NCBI GenBank assembly: GCA_949130495.1 | Contig: OX422208.1 | Coordinates: forward strand, 396,884,561-396,948,560 | Source of the DNA: Sambucus nigra | Lineage: Eukaryota; Streptophyta; Magnoliopsida; Dipsacales; Adoxaceae | Direction: 5' to 3' | Length of the DNA stretch: 64,000 nt | In this document: in pieces, positions 1 through 10,820 of the stretch | Layout of the letters: each line of letters opens with the position of its first letter | How positions within the stretch are numbered: the stretch's first letter is position 1 | The notes under the pieces: model-generated | The model's database searches: none | Told to the model about the DNA's origin: nothing | The model's input: the letters and a program-made list of their open reading frames with translations, nothing else | Translations under genes and position numbers: made by a program

Positions 1-40
1 AAGGAATAAGACGGTATATATAGTGTAATTCCCCGGAGAG

Positions 41-89
<49 letters not shown>

Positions 90-664
90 TGTCGGAATCT
101 TTATATATTAGCACTTATCTTTATCATAATTAGTCTTATCTTTATCATAATTAGTTTTTCTCCCTATCAATTCTCTTCTTCTCACGTGACCCAATTTTAA
201 TATCTCTCTCTGGGGTTCTAGTTATATTCTCCCATTAATTGTGATTATCATCGCCTCTATTCCATACCATCCAGCTCTCATCTGTGAATTTTGGAGTAAT
301 GAGTATTTATAGATCAATTACGTTTATAGTTTTTTGTAGATGTATTATAGTGATGTATAGTGGGGAGAATGTGGTTAGTACTGCTGTGTAGACATATCTT
401 GTGTCCTGTTGCATGCACCATTTACCTACTATGGTTGATGATTTAAGGAGCTGAATTTATTTGTTTTGGTAAATTAATATTGGTGAAGTACTGTTCACTG
501 GTGTTTGCCTTCTTGGATCTCATGTCCCTATCTTAGTAGTAGCAATTTTTCTAATACATTGCTTTTTAAGTGGACTGAGTATATTTTTGCAATTTCTGAT
601 ATTGAGTTTTCATTTTCAAAAAGTCACTTCATTAATTGATATGTTGCGGTTCACATGTCTACAG
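1..664 (+). other. SGT1 intron (upstream part, no exon seen)
   Basis: AT-rich sequence that ends in a splice acceptor (CTACAG at 659-664) directly before the first recognisable SGT1 exon. I looked for the earlier TPR exons (the helices that normally precede the TACxxLxEYxTAK motif) and found none, so the start of the gene lies left of the window. The only structure is a TA/CA microsatellite near the left end. Confidence 0.6.
41..89. repeat. (TA)n-(CA)n compound microsatellite
   Basis: An alternating TA run of about 18 units passes directly into about seven CA units. It lies inside the presumed upstream intron of SGT1. Confidence 0.9.
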
Positions 665-2463
665 CACTGCATGTTTCAACCTTGGAGAATATCAAACTGC
701 CAAATCAGCACTTGTAACAGGCTCTTCTTTAATGCAAAATGACTCGAGATTCACCAAGTTGATTAAACAATGTGATGAACATATTGCAGGTATGTTACTT
801 ATGCATGCTTGTGGAAGTTTATGGTCAGCCTACAGTTTATAATAAGTTTTAACTCAACATTTGAGTTGTATAGTTACTAAAAAGGTGAGTAGTATTCATT
901 TGACAAAAATCAGATTTGAAACTTGTATTTAAGAAGTCTTAGTTTAGGAAACAGTTTGTCTTATAGGGCTTAGGAAATCTTTTTCCTAGTAAGGAAAAGT
1001 TATTTACTTCTATGCAAGCAAGCTTTGTTTGGACAATTAGACAAGTTGAGTTGAAGGTAATTCTTTGCAGATTTTTGCCTAGATATTCCCCAACGAGGTG
1101 TTCATACCCCCTGTCAACTTGTTCAGGCCCCACCATCGAGATGTTTACACCCCCCAGTCAACTTGTTTAGACCCCACCATAACACCATTGATATTTTTAG
1201 AACTCCCAACCAACTTGTCTACCCCAAACGTGCCTCTATCCCGTTTGGCTGTTGTGTGTACCTTTTTTATGTAGGGCAACATGGAGATAGTGTTGATTGC
1301 CTTTCTAGAAGTGATATGTAGTATTTCAAAATGATGAGCGTGGTCCAAGTTAACACAGGATTTGGTGGATATGATTCCATATACAGCTGAACCGTAAAAG
1401 GGTGTATAGCTACACTGCCCTTGCATCGCAGGAGCTTAAAAGATAGAAGCACTTGAACTTTATGCAGAATCATATGTAGAATTCCTTGGGAAGAAGTAGA
1501 AGAAAATTTCTTAGCTATGCAACTGAATTTACACCCTAAGCCAAACATGCTATGAAGCATGGACTCGTAATATGCGTTTCGACACGCGACACGCGACACG
1601 TGATTCTTCTAAAAAGTAGGATACGACACGCTAGGATAAGTATAATATATAATATGTTTAAATATATATATTAATGAAATGAAACATATTTTTTTCATAA
1701 AATACATTATTAGAGCATTTTTTACATGAAATTAAGAAATTTGACCATACAAAACGAAATTCAAATACGCTTTAACATTGAAAATGATAAATAAAGCAGA
1801 ATCACCATTACATGTCCCAGCGTGTCGGTAAAATGTCGGAGCGCACACATAATACGTGTTTCGACACGACACGCGACTCGTGACTTCAGGGAGAGTGTCC
1901 GTGCTTCATAGCAAACATGTATACATTAAGATTTAAAATGCTGGGTGCCATCTCATGATAAGTTCCTAATATGTGTAGCCTTAATTTACACCTATTTCTA
2001 TTTTGAAAAAGACTTGAAATGTTAATCAAAATGCCACTCATAAAAATTGCGCAAAGCCCACATTAATATGTACTTCTGCAAAAAAATTGATAAAAACAAT
2101 AAGTTTTAGAAAGGACATGGACGACTACACATTTTTCAAAAATCTAGGACATGAGGACACTTTGAATATAATATAAATGTTTATATTAATGAGAATTAAC
2201 ATCATTCCACTAAATAAAAAAGGCATATTTTATTACCTTTTCTTTTTATCAGCAACTCTATCTATGTGAAGATTTAACAAACCAATCTAATAAAGCAATA
2301 TTAGATAACAATAATACAATCACATCATTCTTTCATTAATTCTATAAAATATAAAATAACTTTAATTTTGCATGTTAATTGTACAACAAACTAATGCAAA
2401 AAGTTTAGTATGTCCAATAATCTGTATAGTATATATCCTAGAAAAGTAATCAATAATGTTATG

Positions 2464-2502
<39 letters not shown>

Positions 2503-5500
2503 GACTTTACTGTTCTGGTGTTATTAACTTATATTACTCTGAACTCTTCTTGATCATTTCTGCTGGTGGTATTTAAGCCTAGTGACTGCACGTTTTGGAA
2601 AATTAATTTCATTTGGTAACAAAAGATCTGGTAACAGGGCGTGGTCATGAAAGCTTAATTTAGTTTCCATATCTAATGTCTCTTTTATATTGTCTTCAGA
2701 GGAAAAGGGTGATCAAAATGAGTCTGCAAATGATCCAAAAAATGCTCTGAGCTCCTCTGTTCTGTTTCAGTCATCAGGCACGACTGATGGAAAATGGCAA
2801 GAAGTTGGGCAAGGAGATGATGAAGCATGCCAGATGAAAGAGATGACAGTAGTCAAGCCAAAATATAGGTGATTGCTACTTCTAATTCTAAGCTTGTTAT
2901 GCACGTCTTATAGTGTAAATAACACAACATTAGATCAACATAAATTTTGTATTAAAGACGCTATTGACAATTTCTGTACTTTGATACAAAAAACATTATT
3001 AAACTACCAAATATTATGCAGCTGTTTCAACACATTATTGCATTAGTAGCATTACCACTGCTGCTGTCACTACCACACCAGACATTCTTTTATTTCTAAA
3101 GCTACTAATGCATTAAGGCCATTTTCTTCTGGTCTAAAGAGCATCATACTATTTATAACTATGTCAGTATCATACAGTTGACTTGACAATAATTTGTTAA
3201 ACAGGCACGCATTCTATCAGAAACTGGAAGAGGTGGTTGTGACAATATTTGCGAAGGGTATCCCAGCAAAATGCTTGTCCGTTGACTTTGGTGAACAAAT
3301 CGTATGTTAAATCACCCAATTTCTTACATTTCCTTTAAAAGACAGCTGATTTTGACCACTCTTTATTAAATTTTCTGCTGGATCTCCAACCATCCTTCCA
3401 AAAAAACAAAAAAAAATGATGTACTAATCAGTTACAAATAACTGTCTTGCAGCTAAGTGTTACAATTGATCTCCCTGATGAAAATGTGTACTGCTTTCAG
3501 CCACGATTATTTGGAAAGGTATGACTTCCAATATTTTTAAGTGCAGTCACATTGTGAATTTCCTCCCCTTCGTGTAATAGGCAGTTACCAGCATTATCAT
3601 TTTCATATATTTGATGGTGTGTCACTATCTGTATTCTGTACTCCGAAGATCCTTTCATATTCTTAAAAATCAGTATATGAATCCGATTCTTTCCATTTTA
3701 CCCTCTTAGCCTATTTATGGGTCTCTAAGTTATTTGTCAATGTGATTACAATGCTTGGTCTTCCTTCATAAAACCTATAGCCTAAACTGGTAGAATGCAC
3801 ATATCAAACTGATTTGGGTGCCAAATGATTTCCTCTTTTGGTTGCATTCGAAACAGATAGTACCTGAAAAGTGCAGATATGAAGTGCTGGCAACAAAAGT
3901 AGAGATTCGTCTGGCAAAAGCAGAAGCGATTAACTGGACTTCACTGGAGTACAGCAACAAAGCTACAGTTCCACAAAAGATATATGCACCATCTGGTAAA
4001 TTTCACGCAATAATAAAAGAAAATGGGAAGAGAGAAGAAAAATTAACCCAATTATTTCCTCATAATTATAAATCTTGTTTTATATTTTGAGCCCATGAGA
4101 ATTATTTGGTGCAATGAGGTTCTTTTATATATTAGAGTTAACTTCTCTAAGTGATACAAAAGAGTATGTACATTGGCAGCTCACTTTTTTTCTTCATGAA
4201 TCTGCAGTTGCTGCCCAGAGGCCTACGTACCCATCTTCAAAACCGAGAGGGACAAATTGGGATAAGTTGGAGGCCCAAGTAAAGAAAGAGGTCGTACAAT
4301 AACTCCAGTTTAAATGTGGGAGTTAATTTTTTTTTTGCGAGATAAGTACACTTTAGGTCCCTCACAAACAATTTTATTAATCTAAAAGCGGGACAAAAAA
4401 AATTTAAACACCTAGGTCCCTCAAACATCCATTTAGCCAATAATCTTTTATTTTTAAAAGTTTGCGCTAGCGGCACCCACCCGCACTCCACTGCCGTAGC
4501 TCCGGCAGTGGTCACCGGAGCTTCAGCAAGGGGCTTCCGGAGCTACGGCAGTGGGTTGGGGGTGGGTGCCGCTAGCGCGGACTTTTAAAAATAAAAGAGT
4601 ATTGAGTAAATGGGTTTTTGAGGGACCTAGGTGTTTAAAAAAAATTATCCCGGTATTAGAGTAATAAAATTCCTTGTGAGGACCCGAGTGTAAATGTGCC
4701 CCCTTTTTTTAATCATTTCTTAGCTGCCCCAATCCCGCACGAATTCCGGGAATGGATCGATCCGGTCTGGACCTGGATCGATCCGACGGGTCTAGGATCG
4801 TCTCCTATCTCCCGATTTTTGGGAAAACGGACCAAACCCCATGGGAACAAAAACCAAGCTTCAATACACCCTTCAAACCTCAACATCCAACGTAGAAACT
4901 TATACAATTAGGGTTATTTGGATTTTGGCCCCCATTTGTTTTATCTGTTTGGGGATTAACCCCCAATTAAAAAACTATTGTAAGATTAACCCCCATTTTT
5001 CACTTTTAGAGACAATTTTTGGGGAAAATGTGTCGCTAAAAACATCAAAAAAATTCAAGAGGTGTTGCTAAAATTGAAAAATGGAGGTTAATCCTACAAT
5101 AGTTTTTAATTGGCGGTTAATCCCCAAACGGACAAAACTAATGGGGCTAACACCCAAATAATCCATGTAATTATGATCCTAGTTCGTTTCTAAAAGGTTT
5201 AACATCAATCAATCAATCAAGAATGGAGGTTCAATTCCACAATTTTCCAAATTAAATGGCTGCAAATTTTTGTTTAGTGGTGAACATCTCCTATTAGTTG
5301 AGGTATTGACCACTTTGGATTTCTAAAATTTTCAGGAAAAAGAAGAGAAGCTAGATGGAGATGCAGCATTGAACAAGATGTTTGGGGACATATATGTAAA
5401 TGCAGATGAGGACATGAGAAGAGCCATGACCAAATCTTTTGTAAAATTCTCTTATAGATATCTGTTGCTTCTTATACCTCTTAATTCCTAAATTACTCCT

Positions 5501-5985
5501 GCCAATTTGTTAACCCATGTTTTCTTTCCTCTGCTATCATTGTTTATTAAAATAGACTTTGGTAGTTCCTTCTATGCAAAATCTTGCAAGGTTTTTTTTA
5601 GGGCTATAGATATTGTGAGATTTTGTTCATTTAGGCTCAAGTGCCAAAAGTTTGAACTTGTACTTTTTTGCAAGAAACCCCACTTAACTATTTCTTATGC
5701 AAAACCCCACTCGAACGCACGAAGTTGCTAATAAGTCCTCTGAAGAGAAAAACTAGCAGATAATAATATGAAAATGTCAGTTGCAGCTACTTGTTTAGAG
5801 GTTATCCTCTTATTTTACTAGCAATTTTTTCTTGAAATGGTGAAGCAAATCTTATATGGGTTGGCGTTCCTTTGTAGGTGGAGTCGAATGGAACGGTGCT
5901 ATCAACAAATTGGAAAGATGTGGGGTCTAAGAAGGTGGAGGGCAGTGCTCCCGACGGTATGGAGTTGAAGAAGTGGGAGTATTAA
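665..5985 (+). CDS. SGT1: SGT1 co-chaperone, 5'-truncated by the window edge (eight exons)
   Basis: SGT1 is a cytosolic and nuclear partner of HSP90 and RAR1 that stabilises NLR immune receptors and works with SKP1/SCF ubiquitin ligases (family knowledge). Exons read from phase and homology: 665-789, 2700-2868, 3205-3301, 3453-3518, 3857-3995, 4208-4290, 5336-5440 and 5878-5985, with TAA at 5983. All junctions are GT-AG and keep frame, giving about 296 codons of a usual 350-370. The first exon holds the last TPR helices ([10 protein letters not shown]), and the second is the variable linker. The next three form the CS domain ([31 protein letters not shown]-like VEIRLAKAE). The last three form the SGS domain ([18 protein letters not shown], the C-terminal GMELKKWEY). 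No stop or frameshift was found. The donor at 4291 (GTCGTA) is weak. The N-terminal TPR exons are outside the window. Confidence 0.93.
1095..1181. repeat. Two-copy tandem repeat of about 43 bp in an SGT1 intron
   Basis: Two adjacent units (about 1095-1137 and 1138-1181) share GTCAACTTGTT and CCCCACCAT at the same spacing. A third, weaker CAACTTGTC follows near 1210. This is a local duplication with no obvious function. Confidence 0.6.
1550..1911. mobile_element. hAT-like MITE in the long SGT1 intron
   Basis: A 362-bp non-coding element with imperfect terminal inverted repeats: CTATGAAGCATGGAC at the left, and GTCCGTGCTTCATAG at the right, which is its complement with one mismatch. It is flanked by an identical 8-bp direct repeat, CAAACATG (1542-1549 and 1912-1919). 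An 8-bp target duplication is the mark of the hAT superfamily. Subterminal GACACGCGAC repeats occur at both ends. There is no transposase, so it is non-autonomous. Confidence 0.8.
2467..2500. repeat. (TC)17 microsatellite
   Basis: Seventeen uninterrupted TC units inside the SGT1 intron, about 200 bp before the exon that starts at 2700. A pyrimidine run here may add to the intron's polypyrimidine content but is too far upstream to be the branch-site tract. Confidence 0.92.
4340..4700. mobile_element. Foldback element with long inverted arms in an SGT1 intron
   Basis: The left arm (about 4345-4510) is largely the complement of the right arm (about 4535-4697). Both contain CACCTAGGTCCCTCAAA-type sequence and GCGCTAGCGGCACCCACC or its complement. 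The centre has a 15-bp arm, CTGCCGTAGCTCCGG (4491-4505), matched without mismatch at 4537-4551, so transcripts could form a long hairpin. There is no coding capacity. I did not find a convincing target duplication because both flanks are T-rich. Confidence 0.7.
4911..5168. mobile_element. Second foldback element in the same SGT1 intron
   Basis: About 105-bp inverted arms. The left arm reads GGGGATTAACCCCCAATTAA and later GATTAACCCCCATTTTTCA; the right arm gives the same words on the other strand at about 5070-5165. The flanks AATTA (4906-4910 and 5169-5173) could be a short target duplication, but the sequence is AT-rich. It is non-coding and unrelated in sequence to the foldback 200 bp upstream. 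Confidence 0.65.
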
Positions 5986-6267
5986 ATCCTCATTTTTTTG
6001 TTGAATTAGCTGATGGCAATTTGTCTCATTACTATTTCCTCGAGTCACATATGATGACCTCTTTTTAAGGTTGTAATTGACCACAGAATGTTTTTGTTTT
6101 TGCGAAACACTCACCAATCAATACTTTAATCTGAGTGGAGTCTTTTGACCTGGAATGAAACTGATGTTGCGACTAAGTGTGGTTACGAGTTGAGTGAACC
6201 AATTTGCCCGAATTTGTTTTTTAATTTGGGTGTATTGAGTAGGGGTGGTAATTGGTCGGTTAGGTTG
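5986..6267. other. SGT1 3' flank
   Basis: The SGT1 3' untranslated region and flank. I see no clear AATAAA signal, RNA gene or ORF with a recognisable product here. Confidence 0.4.
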
Positions 6268-6275
6268 GTATTTGG

Positions 6276-6701
6276 CACTGTTCTAAAAAACCCGCCTAGG
6301 CTCCGCCTAGGCTCCGCCTAGGCTTGAGGCTTGGAAGAAACGCCCCGTCTTAAGATTTTGACGCCTTATGCTTGGTAAAACCCTTAAGGCGTACTTTTTT
6401 TCTAAAAGCAATAATGCTTTAGTGAAACGATATCGCCTTTTAAAGATTTTTTTACAAACCGGACCATTATCTCATCCAAAATAATCAAATAGTATTTTTA
6501 ATTGCAAATATTCAGACATATTTTTATGATATTTACAATTTTAGTATTTTAATAGCCTTGTTATGGTTAAAAAATATTAAAATATATTAAAAAGGCCTAA
6601 ACGCCTTTTCACGCCTTTTTACGTCTAGGCCCGCCTAGGCTTCTAAGGCTTAAAGCTTGGCCTCCACGCCTCGATCACGCCCCGCGTTTTTTAGAACCTT
6701 G
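6276..6701. mobile_element. hAT-like MITE downstream of SGT1
   Basis: A 426-bp element. Its left end, CACTGTTCTAAAAAAC, matches the complement of its right end, CAAGGTTCTAAAAAAC, apart from two bases near the tip. An identical 8-bp repeat, GTATTTGG, flanks it (6268-6275 and 6702-6709), as expected for hAT insertion. The interior has clustered CGCCTAGGC words and ACGCC repeats at both ends (subterminal repeats). There is no ORF. Confidence 0.82.
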
Positions 6702-6709
6702 GTATTTGG

Positions 6710-7014
6710 TGTACACCAATAGTATACAATTTTTTTTATAGTATGCTCGATTTTTGTTTTTTAAAAAAACTTACAGATACCAAACCATGCTGTACATTAT
6801 TTTTTTTCAATTTTTTTAGTAAATTTTGTTTTTTCGATTTTTTTTCCTTATAGTGTGTTTGATTGACATATAAATTTTTTCATTGAAAATAGTTGTTTTG
6901 ATTCATGCTTTGCCTTTATAGTATTTTGATTGTGAATACTTTATATAAGAACAAAATCAATTCACATAGTAAGAGGGAAGTTCTCTTGTAGTATGGGAAT
7001 ATGGTAATACTAGT
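6710..7014. other. AT-rich intergenic stretch, nothing recognised
   Basis: Poly-T rich spacer between the MITE and the probable LTR of the first gypsy element. I found no gene, RNA or repeat that I can support. Confidence 0.5.
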
Positions 7015-8904
7015 TGAGGTATAACCCCTATAGGTATAGTGATAAATGATAATTCAAAAACTCTTCAATAAACACAAGTAAACTCATAATATTATATATG
7101 ATCAACACTCAGATTGAACTCACAATACACTCGTGTATAACTCAAAACAATAATAAAAGAAACTCAGAAGTAACTCATTTGAAGGGAAAGAGAAGTAAGC
7201 ACCCTAAATAAATCTTGGCTTGAAAGATTTATAGTTAGCTATTAAAAGCTTCACAAATAACTTCTCTATGTATTCTCTTTCTCTAGCAATAATCTCTAGA
7301 AAGAACTCTTGCTCTCAGAAGTGGTTGAGGTCAATAAATAGTCCTTACACCATTTTTGAGATGCCTGAGTCCTTCACAGCTGTGAAAAGACATCTCCTCA
7401 TACTTTACGTTATAAACATTAAATGAACGATGGACCAGTCAACTCTACGTCATAAACATCAAGTGCTAAGATATGCCTTTTGTCCAATCACTGTGCGTCA
7501 TAGGATTGTCACCACAGAGGTGGCTCACCAAACTGTCTGACAGCGCCAATACCACAATGATTTACTCGAGTTTGGATTTGACAGTGACTAGCTGGCTAGT
7601 GACATCACATAAAGTAGATATGACATTAGGTAAGGGACTGTTTGGATCAAGGATCAACAAACAATGAAACTCAAGGCTACTCTGCACAAGTTTCCACGGT
7701 AAAAGGTTGCTCGGTATCTTACCAGGCGTATCCAAGATGGTCAGGACAAGTCTAACGCTGTCTCACTTCTCAATCCTCCAAACCAAGTCCCTTTGAAGTT
7801 CCCACGACGATATCGTTTGACCTCACACTGAATACTACAGTTATTACATCATTGCAATTAATGTTAACAATTTAACTAAATAACAGACAATAAGTAAAGG
7901 GTGAGCTATATCAGCTAATCTCCTCGTTAGGCTGCCACGTTGAGATGCCAAGCTGAGCTGTCTCGATGTCTTCATGCTGCTTCCTTCCTTCCCTTAAGTC
8001 TCTTATATTAGCTGGGGAGGCTTATCTCTAATTCAAAGATTATCTTCAAGCCCTCTCTACATTTGCCCCTTCGTGTAGAGATTTGTTGTGGCAATAAGAA
8101 ATGTTTGTACAAAAACTTCTCAATTCGATGAACCTTAAACCTGTGGGCAAAAAATTCTTGCATCTCTGTCTTCGTTTGCAACTTCTACTGTTATCTCTTG
8201 CCAAAAAAAAGTAAAATTCTCCCCGATGTACCTGAGCCATAGCTCTGCAGATTCTCGGCCAATGGCGAAGGGACATCGCTATTTTTTTTCTGTCGTTACA
8301 TCTCATTGGGTCTCTCTTCTTCACTGGCAGTTGGAATTCTCCCGAAATATCTGAGGAAACTGTTGATTACCCGTTACGACTGTTCATCAGTTAAATTCTC
8401 CCCTATCTGTGCTAGCGTTTGGGCCTGCTAAATTCTCCCAAAGTAACTGTTGAATCTTAAATTCTCCTCTGGGTAATAGAAGGAGTTTATCGTTAGGGCT
8501 TGCCCCTAGTAGAGGGACTTGTTCAAAAAGTAAAATACCTGACCCATAAGTAACTCTAATTGGGCTTATGGCGAGGGGACATTGTCAACTTTTTGAACTC
8601 TGCTGCGAGGGGCCTTTTGTCTGAAGTTTCTATTCTCCCCGATGAATCTTCAACCTATTTTATAAGTGTGGGGACTCTGTATGGTTCAAAAAATTTGGTG
8701 CCAAAACTTAACTTCTCTTGAAAGCAACCCACCTTTTCCTAAACGTCGCCTCATAACAGACGCGGGCCTATCTTTTCAACTGCCAAAGCGTGCCCCGAAG
8801 TGCCACGTGTCCACCTGCAATCATTTTAACAGCCTGACACGTGCCTCTATAGGAAACTCAAACGTCCACTTGATTTCTAACGACTAACTCCCGACACTTA
8901 GGCA
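7015..8904 (-). repeat. Probable 3' LTR of element 1
   Basis: On the minus strand the candidate LTR starts TGCCTAAGTG directly after a polypurine tract (8905-8918) and could end in ...ATACCTCA at 7015, giving TG...CA ends and about 1.89 kb. An A/T-rich CTATTTATTG on the minus strand near 7345 is a possible TATA region. The right boundary is supported by the polypurine tract. The left boundary is a guess, because no second LTR copy is present for comparison. Confidence 0.42.
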
Positions 8905-8918
8905 CTTTTTTTCTCTTC
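8905..8918 (-). promoter_or_regulatory. Polypurine tract of element 1
   Basis: The minus strand reads GAAGAGAAAAAAAG immediately before TGCC, the expected layout of a plus-strand primer next to a 3' LTR. It fixes the orientation of element 1 as right to left, in agreement with the integrase frames. Confidence 0.5.
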
Positions 8919-9088
8919 GTCTAGTTGCTTGCCTCAATACTTACAGAGCTTTTTAGAGAGAGAAAAGAGCAAATCGCCATTGTTACTGTTGGTTTTCTTC
9001 ATTTTCTTCTTCCTTTTTCATCTCTGCTTCTCTCAGTCTTTCACCATTTTTAACTTTTCTTTCTTCTTTACAAACTCAATCGTTTGCC

Positions 9089-10820
9089 ATGGCTTCTTTA
9101 AGCTCTTCGGTTGCTCCTGTTGCTGGTGCTCCGCCTACCACCACTACTGCTGCTACTATGGATGCCACCGCCTTAGTGGCTGCTCGCTAGGAACAACTGC
9201 GTTATTATTGCCGTTCTCCTTTTTTCGGCGAGGATGGCGATTACTCATCCATGTGCGAGGTGGTTGTCCTCCGTGGTAAGTGTGATGCCTTAACACTTGG
9301 CGATGAAGATGATAAAGTGGAAGATTGGGGTTTCTTCCCCCCAGAGGGGACTATGCACTTCCGCTTGGATTGTGACGACTTCCCCCACTCCTAAATTGAC
9401 TTCAAGGGACCGGGAAGTTCCCTGACTAACTTTGCTATTTGAAATGAACACATGAAGAACACTTACGCTCATGCCCTTACGAAGATTGGGCTCCATCGGG
9501 CAAAGTGGTTTGGAAGCTTTATTCCTTCCAAACATAATGTTGCACTTCAGGTTCTGGTATCTTGTTGGAACGTTACCACCCATACCTTCATAGCTGCCTG
9601 GGGTGAGTTCACCATCACGTTGGAGGACGTTTGTGAAATGTTGGGTCCTGAACCCACATGTGTTATGCCTTATTATAATGATGCATTAGACGCCGAAGAA
9701 GCTACTGACCATTTTGAGTTGGACCGAATTTGTCAAAGCTGCATCGGGTCATCCAACAAAGTCACTTTCACTCCTCTCATAAATTACTTCTTTCGAGATA
9801 CCTTTGAGAAAGATGGTTCTTCTGCTGCTGGCAAGGGGCAAGGTACATCTCTAGAACTTCCAACTTACATACTTGTCAATCTTTCCCATTTCGTGCTGCT
9901 TGGAAAACTGAATGACCAGCTGAGGAGGGATGTTATAAACGTATCCATTCGTTTGGTCGGGGGGTCAAGCTTCCTCTAGCATCCATGGCCTTGGGGTCCC
10001 TGTACACTTAGATGGACAGGACCCACCTGGACATGGAAAGGTCCCTTGGCCGTTACAACCTAGCTAACTTTTCCAACACCATACTCCTCATATGCTTCCT
10101 CTATACTCGTTTTCCTGCAATATCGACTAACACCATTCGTCCTCCCTCTGGTGAATCTATCAGGACCCATCGCTTGTATTGCTATCATAAAAAACACAGC
10201 CATAAGGACATACTGCCCGTCTTCGATTAAGCCTGCCAATTTTGTCATAAGGCCATACTGCGAAGAGGTTTTCCTACACCTTTGGGATTTTTTTCGACAT
10301 GGGGGAAGGGTGGTCCCACCAACTACTGTGGACCTCATCGCTGAAAAACCTTCACTGGATGTGGTCCTTTTGTTCTCCCCTGGGTATCTACCTTCTTAGA
10401 CCGAGTGGGGATACACCTCTGAGCATTACAATCCCAACCAATGCAACCGCTAATTTGGTTTCGACCAAGGGGACCCTTGCCCAGTTTTCTATCTATCCCA
10501 CCCCAAGGCCTCCTTTACTGAGGGAGACCAACTCAATAATGGCTGGGCGAGTCACCATCCCCAATATCACAAGGAATGTGGATGTGACCTCTTTGTTTAC
10601 ATCTAAGTACTGGCCGAGGCAGTTGGCTAAGATTGCTAAGTTTGTTCAAGGCCCTCCGGTATATCCCCCAATTCTCTCATTATCTTCTTCTGAATTGGGC
10701 CTTAAGGGAAATTCCATTCTTGGGGTAGAGTTCACTCTGATAAGCACCCCAAAAGATCTCCCGAGTGAGCTGCCTCCTTATTGCCCCATGATCCTCACTG
10801 CTACACCAAGGGCCAAGTAA
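9089..10820 (+). pseudogene. Extra ORF with plant mobile domain, antisense to element 1 pol
   Basis: The frame that opens at ATG 9089 (MASLSSSVAP) can be followed to 9979 through stops at 9188, 9392 and 9440. The motif HTFIAAWGEFTITLEDV with CEMLG (about 9584-9646) is typical of the plant mobile domain (PMD, aminotransferase-like), found in MAIN-type proteins and in extra ORFs of some gypsy elements. A frameshift near 9960 continues the match in another frame (SMALGSLYT, MDRTHLDMERSLGRYNLANF). Further shifted pieces reach 10820, including the stretch from FVIRPYCEEV to VVLLFSPG. The role of PMD ORFs in retrotransposons is not established. The ORF lies on the strand opposite the integrase and begins about 170 bp from the polypurine tract. 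It is clearly non-functional now. Confidence 0.7.

Noticed and set aside
1145..1599. Minus-strand open frames of 93 and 110 codons
   Set aside because: They overlap each other in an SGT1 intron, one overlaps the left end of the MITE, and neither resembles a protein family.
4745..4790. Direct repeat TGGATCGATCCG, two copies near 4752 and 4774, as a protein-binding site
   Set aside because: A self-complementary GGATCGATCC pair can arise by chance and nothing around it suggests regulation.
4696..5071. Open frames of 62-76 codons in the SGT1 intron
   Set aside because: They lie within or beside foldback elements between two SGT1 exons, and none has a recognisable motif.
6240..7030. A larger hAT element with TAGGGGT ends enclosing the MITE
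   Set aside because: Only seven terminal bases match and the flanking eight bases differ, so it is not supported.
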